Positions 8,518-16,131 of a DNA stretch of 64,000 nt are shown here, in pieces. Made by a program: the position numbers and the translations under genes. The DNA lies in NCBI GenBank assembly GCA_964371075.1, contig CAYJKN010000001.1, forward strand, positions 62,001-126,000, given 5' to 3'. The notes beneath the pieces were generated by a model that saw nothing but the letters and a program-made list of their open reading frames with translations, did not search any database and was not told the DNA's origin. The stretch is from UTCHB3 sp964371075. GTDB taxonomy: Bacteria > Bacteroidota > Ignavibacteria > Ignavibacteriales > Ignavibacteriaceae. Positions within the stretch are counted from its first letter, which is position 1; each line of letters starts with the position of its first letter.

Positions 8518-10086
8518 ATGAAACAAAAAACCATTCTTTGGGTGGACGATGAGATTGAACTCCTTCGCTCACATGTAATTTTCCTGACCGAAAAAGGCTT
8601 TAATGTACTTACCGTGACCAACGGTCTTGATGCGCTTGAGACCATCGATGAAAGTGAAGTTGATTTGGTTTTTCTCGACGAGATGATGCCCGGAATGGGA
8701 GGACTGGAAGTTCTTGGTAAAATCAAGGATAAAAAGCCATGGATTCCGGTTGTAATGATCACCAAAAACGAGGAAGAATCTGTTATGGTGGATGCAATCG
8801 GGAGCAAAATTGATGATTATCTTACAAAACCGGTCAATCCAAGTCAGGTTCTTTTGGTTTGTAAAAAGTTACTTGAAGGTAAAAAAATATCTACAGAATA
8901 TGTTGCCAAAGATTACCTGCAGGATTTTAATCAAATTTCTCTCCTGTTAATGAACCAACCCGACCATCAGGATTGGATTGAGATTTACTTAAAATTAGTA
9001 AACTGGGACATCGAGCTGGATGCCCATCCTCAAATCGGACTGCGTCAAACACTAAATGAACAACGCAAAGAATGTAACAGAGAATTTGGCAGATATGTAG
9101 AAAAACATTACAAAAACTGGGTAAACACTAAAAACAAAGTTGACAGGCCAATTTTAACTGTTGATATCGTTAATGATTATGTTTTCCCTGCTCTAAAGGA
9201 AGAGAATGTCCCCGTCTTTTTCTTTGTTCTCGATTGTCTCAGGTATGATCAATGGCTGGTAATGGAGAAGTTGTTAACAGATGACTTCAAAATCGATAAA
9301 ACCTTTTATTATGGTATTTTACCCACTGCCACTTCATACTCTCGTAATGCTCTTTTTGCAGGTTTATATCCTTCCGAAATTGAACAATATTATCCCGACT
9401 TGTGGTATGGTGAGGATGAGGATGAAACCTCGATGAATAAATACGAGAAAGAACTTCTTCTGAATCAATTGGAAAGAAAAAGAATTAAACTGAGAAACGA
9501 ATTAAAATTCGTGAAGGTCATCGATCCCGAATACGGTCGAAATTTTGAACATAATATAAAGTCACATCACAACAGTCACTTTTCTGCGGTGGTGATCAAT
9601 TTTCTTGATATGATCGCTCATGGAAGATCTGATTCTGATCTGTTAAAAGAGATTGCTCCGGATGAACCGGCTTACAGATCATTAACGAACAGTTGGTTCT
9701 CCCACTCCTATCTAATTTCCACATTTAAGGCTATTGCAGCCATGGGGAAGGCTAAAGTGATCATCACGACTGATCATGGCAGTATAAGAGCTCTAAGAGG
9801 TGCCAAAGTGTTAGGTGACAGGGAAGCATCATCCAATCTTAGATTCAAATATGGCAGAAACTTAAAAGTTGATGATAAACATGCTGTCTTTATTAAAGAC
9901 CCGGCAGATTATCGATTACCACGAAGAGGAATAACTGTTAATTATATCATTGCAAAAGAAGACTATTATTTTGTGTATCCTACTGATTATCACAAATACC
10001 TGAGTCATTACAAAGACACCTTCCAACACGGAGGTATCTCGATGGAAGAGATGATTATTCCTGTAATAACAATGGAACCCAAATGA
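8518..10086 (+). CDS. porX: PorX-type response regulator with PglZ/alkaline-phosphatase-like domain
   Basis: This gene has the two-part architecture of PorX, the regulator linked to type IX secretion in Bacteroidota. Residues 1 to about 120 form a receiver domain with acidic pocket D10-D11, phosphoacceptor D54 (VFLDEMMPGMGG), T82 and K104. After a helical linker, residues from about 208 form a PglZ domain of the alkaline phosphatase superfamily. It has metal-site residue D239 (FVLDCLRYD), the nucleophile region PTATSYSRN (T270/T272) and a distal ITTDHGS motif. The length (522 aa) matches known PorX proteins, which can hydrolyse phosphodiester bonds. It overlaps tsaE by four bases (ATGA). No PorY-like kinase is in the window. 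Confidence 0.92.
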   Translation: MKQKTILWVDDEIELLRSHVIFLTEKGFNVLTVTNGLDALETIDESEVDLVFLDEMMPGMGGLEVLGKIKDKKPWIPVVMITKNEEESVMVDAIGSKIDDYLTKPVNPSQVLLVCKKLLEGKKISTEYVAKDYLQDFNQISLLLMNQPDHQDWIEIYLKLVNWDIELDAHPQIGLRQTLNEQRKECNREFGRYVEKHYKNWVNTKNKVDRPILTVDIVNDYVFPALKEENVPVFFFVLDCLRYDQWLVMEKLLTDDFKIDKTFYYGILPTATSYSRNALFAGLYPSEIEQYYPDLWYGEDEDETSMNKYEKELLLNQLERKRIKLRNELKFVKVIDPEYGRNFEHNIKSHHNSHFSAVVINFLDMIAHGRSDSDLLKEIAPDEPAYRSLTNSWFSHSYLISTFKAIAAMGKAKVIITTDHGSIRALRGAKVLGDREASSNLRFKYGRNLKVDDKHAVFIKDPADYRLPRRGITVNYIIAKEDYYFVYPTDYHKYLSHYKDTFQHGGISMEEMIIPVITMEPK

Positions 10087-10502
10087 CGGGAAGCCGGATC
10101 ATACATTCAGAAGATGAGATGAGAGAATTTGCCCGGGAAATGTATAAATACATAAAACCCGGAGATGTGGTTGCACTAAATGGAGAATTGGGGGCAGGAA
10201 AAACACTTTTTGTGAAAGCTTTTTGCAGTGCTGCCGGTTTTGCCGGTTCATCAAGCCCAACATTTGCAATTGTAAACTCCTATCCGGGTGATTATACCAT
10301 ATATCATTTTGACTTTTATCGTATCAAAAAATCGGGTGAGTTGATGGATATTGGTATCGAAGAATATCTTGCAGATGATCATTCCGTTTCATTTATTGAA
10401 TGGGCGGAACTTTTCCCCGATGTACTTCCGCAAAAAAGAATTGAGATTTCAATTAAAGTAACCGGAGAAACAAGTAGAGAGGTTAAAGTTGAACAAAAAT
10501 AG
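10083..10502 (+). CDS. tsaE: tRNA t6A biosynthesis ATPase TsaE
   Basis: This small ATPase (139 aa) is required for threonylcarbamoyl-adenosine formation at position 37 of tRNAs that read ANN codons. The Walker A motif GELGAGKT lies near residues 34-41, followed by the conserved SSPTFAIVN and YHFDFYR segments and the FIEWAEL motif. These are signatures of the YjeE/TsaE family. It is coupled to porX upstream and overlaps tsaB by 14 bases, so two t6A partners are made together. Confidence 0.94.
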   Translation: MTGSRIIHSEDEMREFAREMYKYIKPGDVVALNGELGAGKTLFVKAFCSAAGFAGSSSPTFAIVNSYPGDYTIYHFDFYRIKKSGELMDIGIEEYLADDHSVSFIEWAELFPDVLPQKRIEISIKVTGETSREVKVEQK

Positions 10503-11154
10503 TCAGCCGGTTCTAGCGATTGAGACAACAGGTACACTTTGCAGTGTATGTGTTTATAGAAATGATTCCGAGTATTTTAACCTTTCCCTGATGAAGGAAA
10601 AAGTTCATTCTAAAAAGATACTCTCACTAATCGAGTTTGCGATGTCTGAGGCTGGTGTTGAATACCCGGAACTATCAGGAATTTGTATTTCAGAGGGCCC
10701 GGGGTCTTTTACGGGACTCAGATTGGGTTTCGCTGCTGCCAAAGGAATAGCTTTTGGACAAAACATCGGAATTTTAAAAGTTCCTACATTTAAGAGTCTG
10801 GCTTTTGAAGTTTCGGAGAATATGTCTGTCGGAACCCGGGGTCTGATTGTCACCAAAGCGGCGCTTGAAGAATCCTATTTATTTGGTTTTGAATCCACTG
10901 AAGATGGATTTTCCGAACTTTTACCTCTTCAACTTGTAATGAACAATGATTTAAGTGAGCTGATTGAAACCGGTGGATATGAAAAAATTTACTCGAATGT
11001 TAAAATTGATAACATAAGTAAGATTGAAAAATCTTCTCCTGAAGCATTATCAATTGCAAAATATGCGTCAAAAAAGCTTAATTTTGCATTTGACTTTGAA
11101 ATCGATTTTGTAGAACCTTATTATTTTAAAAATTTCCAAGTGAAGGTTAAGTAG
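10489..11154 (+). CDS. tsaB: tRNA t6A biosynthesis protein TsaB
   Basis: This is a catalytically inactive paralogue of TsaD that scaffolds the TsaB-TsaD-TsaE complex. The N-terminus PVLAIETTG and the block SEGPGSFTGLRLG are typical of TsaB; the length (221 aa) is normal. The start is TTG, supported by AGAGAGG at 10476-10482 with six bases of spacing and by the family N-terminus beginning right there. It overlaps tsaE by 14 bases. Confidence 0.92.
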   Translation: MNKNSQPVLAIETTGTLCSVCVYRNDSEYFNLSLMKEKVHSKKILSLIEFAMSEAGVEYPELSGICISEGPGSFTGLRLGFAAAKGIAFGQNIGILKVPTFKSLAFEVSENMSVGTRGLIVTKAALEESYLFGFESTEDGFSELLPLQLVMNNDLSELIETGGYEKIYSNVKIDNISKIEKSSPEALSIAKYASKKLNFAFDFEIDFVEPYYFKNFQVKVK

Positions 11155-11862
11155 ATGTTGAAAAGTTTGTTTGTAATGTTTGTTATGTCAATCTCAATTC
11201 TGGCACAGTTCCAGGGTCCCAAATTATTCAGTCCGGCGACAAAATTTGATTTTGGGGCTGTTGAACAAGGCACAATAGTAAAACACAAGTTTGTAATTGT
11301 GAACAACGGCGATCAGATGTTAGTCATCGACAAGGTGGTATCTTCCTGTGGATGTACTGTAGCAGAGCCTGAAAAAAAAGAGTTAAAACCTTCAGAAACA
11401 ACAACTATTGGTGTTGAATTCAACTCAACAGGCCGCCTCGGTGACCAGGTGAAGACAATAAGTATCCTTTCCAATGACCAAGTGAATCCGTTGTTTCAAC
11501 TGACCATCTCCGGGAAAGTATTGGAAGTTCCCAAAAAAGAATTATCCGGAGCAAAAATTAAATTTGAAAAATCACAACACGATTTTGGTGTTATTAAAGA
11601 GGGGATTGTGATTGATCATGTTTTTAAATTTACGAATATCGGAAAGGCTGATCTTGAAATCAGAGATATAAGAACCTCTTGTGGTTGTACTGCTGCATCA
11701 CCGAGCAAAAAAGTATTTAAACCGGGCGAATCCGGCGAATTAAAGGTTTCGTTTGATTCCAAGAACAGATCCGGCAGAACCAGCAGAACCATTACTCTCA
11801 TAACAAACGATGAAGTCGAAGAGTATTACACATTAACCATTTATGCAGAAATCACCAATTAG
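11155..11862 (+). CDS. Secreted protein with two DUF1573 domains
   Basis: A signal peptide (about residues 1-18, ending near ILAQ) precedes two tandem immunoglobulin-like DUF1573 repeats. Each repeat carries the same motif, SSCGCT in the first and TSCGCT in the second, with FGxxxxG near the start (FGAVEQG, FGVIKEG) and a terminal strand pattern such as GRTSRTITL. DUF1573 proteins are abundant in Bacteroidota and Ignavibacteria envelopes; their function is unknown. The ATG directly follows the tsaB stop, suggesting co-transcription. Confidence 0.85.
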   Translation: MLKSLFVMFVMSISILAQFQGPKLFSPATKFDFGAVEQGTIVKHKFVIVNNGDQMLVIDKVVSSCGCTVAEPEKKELKPSETTTIGVEFNSTGRLGDQVKTISILSNDQVNPLFQLTISGKVLEVPKKELSGAKIKFEKSQHDFGVIKEGIVIDHVFKFTNIGKADLEIRDIRTSCGCTAASPSKKVFKPGESGELKVSFDSKNRSGRTSRTITLITNDEVEEYYTLTIYAEITN

Positions 11863-11873
11863 GATCGTAAATA

Positions 11874-12722
11874 ATGTCATGGTTTAAAAGAAAAAAGGAA
11901 AATATCGACCCCGAAACAAATCCAAAGGAGAGTATTCCGGACGGTTTGTGGGAAAAATGCCCCGAATGTGGTGAAATCATGCACAAGAAACAACTTGAGA
12001 ATAATCTCTGGACATGCATCAAGTGCAGTAACCACTTCAGAATTGGAAGTAAGGAATATTTTTCATTTCTCCTCGATGATGGAGCAATTAAAGAATTTGA
12101 CAGAAAGATGCGTTCTGCTGATCCTCTCAAGTTTGAAGACACCAAAAAATATACATCCCGAATCGAAAGCACAATAAAATCGACGGGTTTATACGATGCT
12201 GTACGCACAGGCTCCGCAAAAATTTCCGGTAGAGACGTAATTGTCGCTTGTATGGATTTTAAGTTTATTGGGGGATCAATGGGCTCAGTTGTTGGTGAAA
12301 AAATAGCAAGAGCAACCCACAAGGCACTTAAAAATAAAGTACCTTTGATAATCATTAGTGCAAGTGGTGGTGCCAGAATGATGGAAGGTGCATTATCGCT
12401 AATGCAAATGGCAAAGACGAGTGCAAGACTGGCGCAGTTGGCTGATGCGAAGATTCCATTCATTTCAGTTCTTACAGACCCCACAACAGGGGGAACCACA
12501 GCAAGTTATGCGATGTTAGGAGATATAATTGTGGCGGAACCCAACGCCCTTATAGGCTTTGCAGGTCCCCGGGTTATTAAACAGACAATTGGGAGAGATC
12601 TGCCACCCGGTTTTCAAAGGTCAGAATTTCTGCTTGAACATGGTTTTGTGGATATAATCAGCCATAGAAAAGAACTGAAACAGAACATCACAAATATCCT
12701 TGAATTTCTTCAGGTGAGGTAA
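11874..12722 (+). CDS. accD: Acetyl-CoA carboxylase carboxyltransferase subunit beta
   Basis: This is the beta half of the carboxyltransferase that moves the carboxyl group from carboxybiotin to acetyl-CoA, the first committed step of fatty-acid synthesis. The N-terminal zinc ribbon has C29, C32, C48 and C51. The crotonase-like domain carries the oxyanion-hole region SASGGARMMEG and the glycine-rich TDPTTGGTTASYAMLGD. The length (282 aa) fits AccD. No accA is in the window. Its last codons (12713-12719) contain the probable ribosome-binding site of panC. Confidence 0.95.
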   Translation: MSWFKRKKENIDPETNPKESIPDGLWEKCPECGEIMHKKQLENNLWTCIKCSNHFRIGSKEYFSFLLDDGAIKEFDRKMRSADPLKFEDTKKYTSRIESTIKSTGLYDAVRTGSAKISGRDVIVACMDFKFIGGSMGSVVGEKIARATHKALKNKVPLIIISASGGARMMEGALSLMQMAKTSARLAQLADAKIPFISVLTDPTTGGTTASYAMLGDIIVAEPNALIGFAGPRVIKQTIGRDLPPGFQRSEFLLEHGFVDIISHRKELKQNITNILEFLQVR

Positions 12723-12724
12723 CA

Positions 12725-13576
12725 ATCAAAACTGTTACAACTATCCGTGAGATGCAAGAGATTGCAAATGGAGTGATAAGATCCGGGAAATCGATAGGCT
12801 TTGTGCCAACAATGGGTTTTCTGCACGAAGGCCACCTATCTCTTGTAAAAGCTTCAAAAAGTGAAAATGATATAACAGTTGTCTCCATTTTTGTTAATCC
12901 CACTCAATTTGGGCCAAATGAAGACCTTTCCAAGTACCCCAGAGATTTTAACCGTGATGAGAATCTTCTTTCTGAGAACGGAACAGATTATATCTTTTAT
13001 CCAAATGTTGAAGAGATTTATCCAAACGGATTTCAAACCTATGTTGTACAAAAACAAATTTCTTCATTTCTGGAAGGGGCAGTAAGACCTGTTCACTTCC
13101 GCGGTGTAACCACAATTGTCTCAATTCTGTTTAATATTGTCAAACCTAAGCGAGCATACTTTGGCCAGAAAGATGCCCAGCAGTGTGCTGTTCTCAAGAG
13201 AATGGTTACTGATCTCTGTTTTGATCTTGAAATGAAAATTTGTCCAATTGTTCGGGAACCTGATGGTTTGGCAATGAGCTCGAGGAATGTTTATCTGTCG
13301 AAGCAGGAAAGATTGGATGCACTTGTGCTTTCACGATCATTAAAAATGGCAGCGGGAATGATTGAAAAGGGGGAGAGGGATTGTGACATAATTAAAGCGA
13401 AGGCGATGTCTCTATTATCTGATATTCCATCCGCAAGTCCCGATTATTTCGAAATTGTGGATTTTGATTCATTTAAAATCGTTTCAATTCTTGAATCAAA
13501 GAAAAGTTATTTTTTGTTAACTGCCTGTAAAATAGGTAAAACCCGTTTGATCGACAATCAGCTAATTCATCTCTAA
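12725..13576 (+). CDS. panC: Pantothenate synthetase PanC, probable AUC start
   Basis: This enzyme joins pantoate and beta-alanine with ATP to make pantothenate. Motifs are VPTMGFLHEGH with the nucleotide-binding HEGH, FVNPTQFGPNEDL, GQKDAQQ and AMSSRN. The first ordinary start codon, ATG at 12752, would leave only 14 residues before IGFVPTMG and has no usable ribosome-binding site. From ATC at 12725 the frame reads IKTVTTIREMQE, giving 22 residues before that block, the same as I recall for Bacillus subtilis PanC. GGTGAGG at 12713-12719 lies five bases upstream. The frame is closed by TGA at 12701-12703 with no ATG, GTG or TTG in between, so I start the gene at 12725 (283 aa). Confidence 0.88.
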   Translation: MKTVTTIREMQEIANGVIRSGKSIGFVPTMGFLHEGHLSLVKASKSENDITVVSIFVNPTQFGPNEDLSKYPRDFNRDENLLSENGTDYIFYPNVEEIYPNGFQTYVVQKQISSFLEGAVRPVHFRGVTTIVSILFNIVKPKRAYFGQKDAQQCAVLKRMVTDLCFDLEMKICPIVREPDGLAMSSRNVYLSKQERLDALVLSRSLKMAAGMIEKGERDCDIIKAKAMSLLSDIPSASPDYFEIVDFDSFKIVSILESKKSYFLLTACKIGKTRLIDNQLIHL

Positions 13577-13585
13577 AAAGAATAA

Positions 13586-13616
13586 GGCTATCACATTGTA
13601 AAACAACATGATAGCC
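13586..13616. terminator. Bidirectional hairpin between panC and nagB
   Basis: GGCTATCA at 13586-13593 is the exact reverse complement of TGATAGCC at 13609-13616, with a further TTGT/ACAA pairing inside the loop. It lies between two convergent genes. The minus-strand exit is T-rich and the plus-strand exit is AT-rich without a clean T run, so it probably ends transcription from both sides. Confidence 0.6.
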
Positions 13617-13631
13617 CCATTCAATTAAAAA

Positions 13632-14444
13632 TTAAACCAGCTGTGTATCAGGGTGTAGATGAGCAGATTCAATATCTTTAAAGTAGTTAACTGTCCCTAC
13701 TTTTAATTCAACAGTGGAAGCCTCGTCACACACAATTGTCCCTTTTGGATGAAGTTGTAGCGCACTTACAGTCCACATATGATTAACTCCTTCCTCAACC
13801 ACTTTTGCCAAGGCTCTTGACTTTGCATGGCCAGAAATTATCACCACAACCTCTTCGGAATCGAGCACAGTTTTAACACCAACCGTCAGGGCGGTTTTGG
13901 GTACACGGTCAACGTCATTATCAAAAAATCGTGAGTTGGCGATAATTGTATCTTGAGTGAGAGTTTTTACTCTTGTCAGAGAACCCAATGAGGAGCCGGG
14001 CTCATTAAAGGCTATATGACCATCAGGTCCAATTCCACCAATAAAAAGTTTGATCCCACCGGCTGACTGAATTTTACTCTCATAAAGTTTACATTCCTCT
14101 TCCAGGTCGTCGGCATTTCCATTTAGAATATTGATGTTATCGGGATCAATATCAATATGATCGAAGAAATTTGAGTGCATAAAGTAATGATAACTTTGAG
14201 GGTGAGCCTCAGGCAGACCAACATATTCATCCATGTTAAAAGTTACAACATGCTGAAATGATACATAGCCGGATTTGTTTAATTCTATCAGTTTTTTGTA
14301 CATTCCAAGTGGTGAAGAGCCTGTTGGTAAACCAAGGACAAATTTTCTTTTACTGTTAGGAGCATATTCTTTTATTCTGGAGGCTACATAATGAGCCACC
14401 CATTCAGAAATGCTATCGTAGTTAGGTTGAATTATTAATCGCAT
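13632..14444 (-). CDS. nagB: Glucosamine-6-phosphate deaminase
   Basis: This enzyme converts glucosamine-6-phosphate to fructose-6-phosphate and ammonia. Motifs are the phosphate loop GLPTGSSPLGMY, the catalytic region NMDEYVGL, and GIGPDGHIAFNEPGSS with the ring-opening histidine. Its 270 residues match E. coli NagB. I start at ATG 14444 because GGAGA lies six bases upstream on the minus strand; the open frame extends 14 codons further, but that part overlaps the rqcH stop and is not family-like. It would act after NagA, which is encoded about 5 kb away on the other strand. Confidence 0.94.
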   Translation of the reverse strand: MRLIIQPNYDSISEWVAHYVASRIKEYAPNSKRKFVLGLPTGSSPLGMYKKLIELNKSGYVSFQHVVTFNMDEYVGLPEAHPQSYHYFMHSNFFDHIDIDPDNINILNGNADDLEEECKLYESKIQSAGGIKLFIGGIGPDGHIAFNEPGSSLGSLTRVKTLTQDTIIANSRFFDNDVDRVPKTALTVGVKTVLDSEEVVVIISGHAKSRALAKVVEEGVNHMWTVSALQLHPKGTIVCDEASTVELKVGTVNYFKDIESAHLHPDTQLV

Positions 14445-14461
14445 AAATTGTCTCCATTTTA

Positions 14462-16072
14462 TTAATCCAATGTATCTGAAATGCATCCTTCAGGAATTTG
14501 AGGAGGAACCATCACAACTTCTTCTCTCAATAGCGAAACCTGTCCCGGATCCATTCCTTTTCTTTTAACAACATATTTCTTTTGAGTATAACAAACAGGC
14601 ACAAGTTTTGAGTTTTTTGCTTTGCTGTAAAATGCAGCAATCTGTGCCGTTTTTTTTAAGATATCTTTGGGAGGTTTATCCTTCCCACTGAACCGCAAAA
14701 CCACATGAGAGCCCGAGGAACCTCGTGCATGGAACCAATAGTCTGTTTGCCTTGCGACCTTTAATGTGAGAATATCGTTGTTTTCGCTGTCTTTTCCGAC
14801 CAATATCTCCCATTTATTATCAAGAAAAAAACGACGGACTTTCACATCAATTTTATAGCCGCCTTTTTGACCGCCATCATCGTTTTTATTCTCTTTTTCG
14901 AAATCTCTTAGTTCGTTTAAATCCATTTTCTCAAATATTTTTAACCTTGTTTTCAAATCTACAATTTTTTGATTAACCATAACAAGTGACTTTTCAGCAG
15001 TCTCATATTTTAGTTTTTCGCCTCTTGCTTTTCTAAAATAGTAGTTCACATTTTCAGAAGGGGAGATGTCTTCTTTTAATTTGATATCCACCGGTTTTCC
15101 ATTATTAAAAACATTTTCAACCGTGATTTCTTTAACACCTTTATTTATCAGATCGATATTGATCAGTAACAGATTAGCACACTGGTCATAAAATTCCGAT
15201 TTGCCGGGTGTGTTAAGAACTTGTTCCAGTTTTTCTGCTTTTTGGATGAAAAAATCGAGGTCTTTTCTTAACTTTACCTCTACTCTTTTCCTTATTTGTA
15301 GCTCAGCGTCCCGTCTCCTCGCTCCGGAAATTATCACTTGAAGAGCAGGGATTACACTTCCAAAAGATTTGAGTATTGTCCCGTTTGAATGGAAAGAGTC
15401 AGGGAGAAGCTCCAATTTTAATAAACTCGATTGATTTACAATCTTCAATGTTCCATTGATAATCTCCAGAATCAATTTATTTATTTCTCCGGAATCAAAT
15501 ATTTCACCTCTATAACCTAATTCTCTGAGAGCTGCTTTCCCCATAAAAGGAAATCGACTTCTGATTGAATCAATAATTTCAGATTCAAAAGTTACATCAA
15601 GCTTTGTTGCCTCAATCAGTGATACAAATTTTAGATCAGGATTCTCTTCAAAAAATGTTTTTCCTTCACTTTTTTTAGCCTGGGAAAGGGCAAAGCCCTT
15701 CTGATCGAGATAATATATGTTTGATTTTGCCCCTCTAAAAGAGATTATTACACTTCCACGCTCCATCAGAAACATAAAAACCCGTTCACCATAGGCAACT
15801 TTTATGTCGATCAATCTTTGTGGGAGTTCATCCCTAAAAAAATAAGCAAGATTTTTCCCTGCAGGTTTAAAGTATTTTCTTTTTAACAGGTAGGGGGCAT
15901 TGGGGACTGTTGAAAATTCCAGAACAATATTCTCTTCAGAATTTAACTCTTTGCCTAAAATCAGATGAAACAGGTCTTTTTCCTGAGACAAGACAGAGAT
16001 CAGCGAAGTCCCTTTTAGGGATGAAGTTAACTCTTTAAAGAGTCTGATGAGAATAAAATAATTGTTATACAT
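14462..16072 (-). CDS. rqcH: NFACT-family ribosome quality control factor RqcH
   Basis: This gene encodes a 536-residue NFACT protein, the bacterial counterpart of eukaryotic Rqc2/NEMF. Such proteins bind obstructed 50S subunits and add C-terminal alanine tails to stalled chains. Seen here are an N-terminal NFACT-N domain, central helix-hairpin-helix and coiled-coil segments (about residues 260-400), and a C-terminal NFACT-R domain with YWFHARGSSGSHVVL and YVVKRKGMDPGQV. The ATG at 16072 fits the typical N-terminus, yet no ribosome-binding site is visible and a terminator-like hairpin ends 14 bases upstream. Confidence 0.88.
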   Translation of the reverse strand: MYNNYFILIRLFKELTSSLKGTSLISVLSQEKDLFHLILGKELNSEENIVLEFSTVPNAPYLLKRKYFKPAGKNLAYFFRDELPQRLIDIKVAYGERVFMFLMERGSVIISFRGAKSNIYYLDQKGFALSQAKKSEGKTFFEENPDLKFVSLIEATKLDVTFESEIIDSIRSRFPFMGKAALRELGYRGEIFDSGEINKLILEIINGTLKIVNQSSLLKLELLPDSFHSNGTILKSFGSVIPALQVIISGARRRDAELQIRKRVEVKLRKDLDFFIQKAEKLEQVLNTPGKSEFYDQCANLLLINIDLINKGVKEITVENVFNNGKPVDIKLKEDISPSENVNYYFRKARGEKLKYETAEKSLVMVNQKIVDLKTRLKIFEKMDLNELRDFEKENKNDDGGQKGGYKIDVKVRRFFLDNKWEILVGKDSENNDILTLKVARQTDYWFHARGSSGSHVVLRFSGKDKPPKDILKKTAQIAAFYSKAKNSKLVPVCYTQKKYVVKRKGMDPGQVSLLREEVVMVPPQIPEGCISDTLD

Positions 16073-16079
16073 ACTTCAT

Positions 16080-16112
16080 AAAAAAAGAGGCTGCCGGAAT
16101 CAGACAGCCTCT
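16080..16112 (-). terminator. Rho-independent terminator of the POT transporter gene
   Basis: On the minus strand AGAGGCTG pairs perfectly with CAGCCTCT (eight base pairs, plus-strand arms 16086-16093 and 16105-16112, 11-base loop) and is followed by a run of seven T (plus-strand A at 16080-16086). This is a textbook intrinsic terminator for the gene ending at 16132. It stands only a few bases before the rqcH start codon. Confidence 0.85.
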
Positions 16113-16131
16113 GAATAAATAAATATTATGA

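Noticed and set aside
11852..12499. 215-codon open frame antisense to accD
   Set aside because: accD on the other strand has full homology motifs; the antisense product is low-complexity-like without a recognisable domain or ribosome-binding site.
14445..14486. 14-codon N-terminal extension of nagB
   Set aside because: It runs into the rqcH stop region and is not found in NagB; GGAGA is correctly spaced before ATG 14444.
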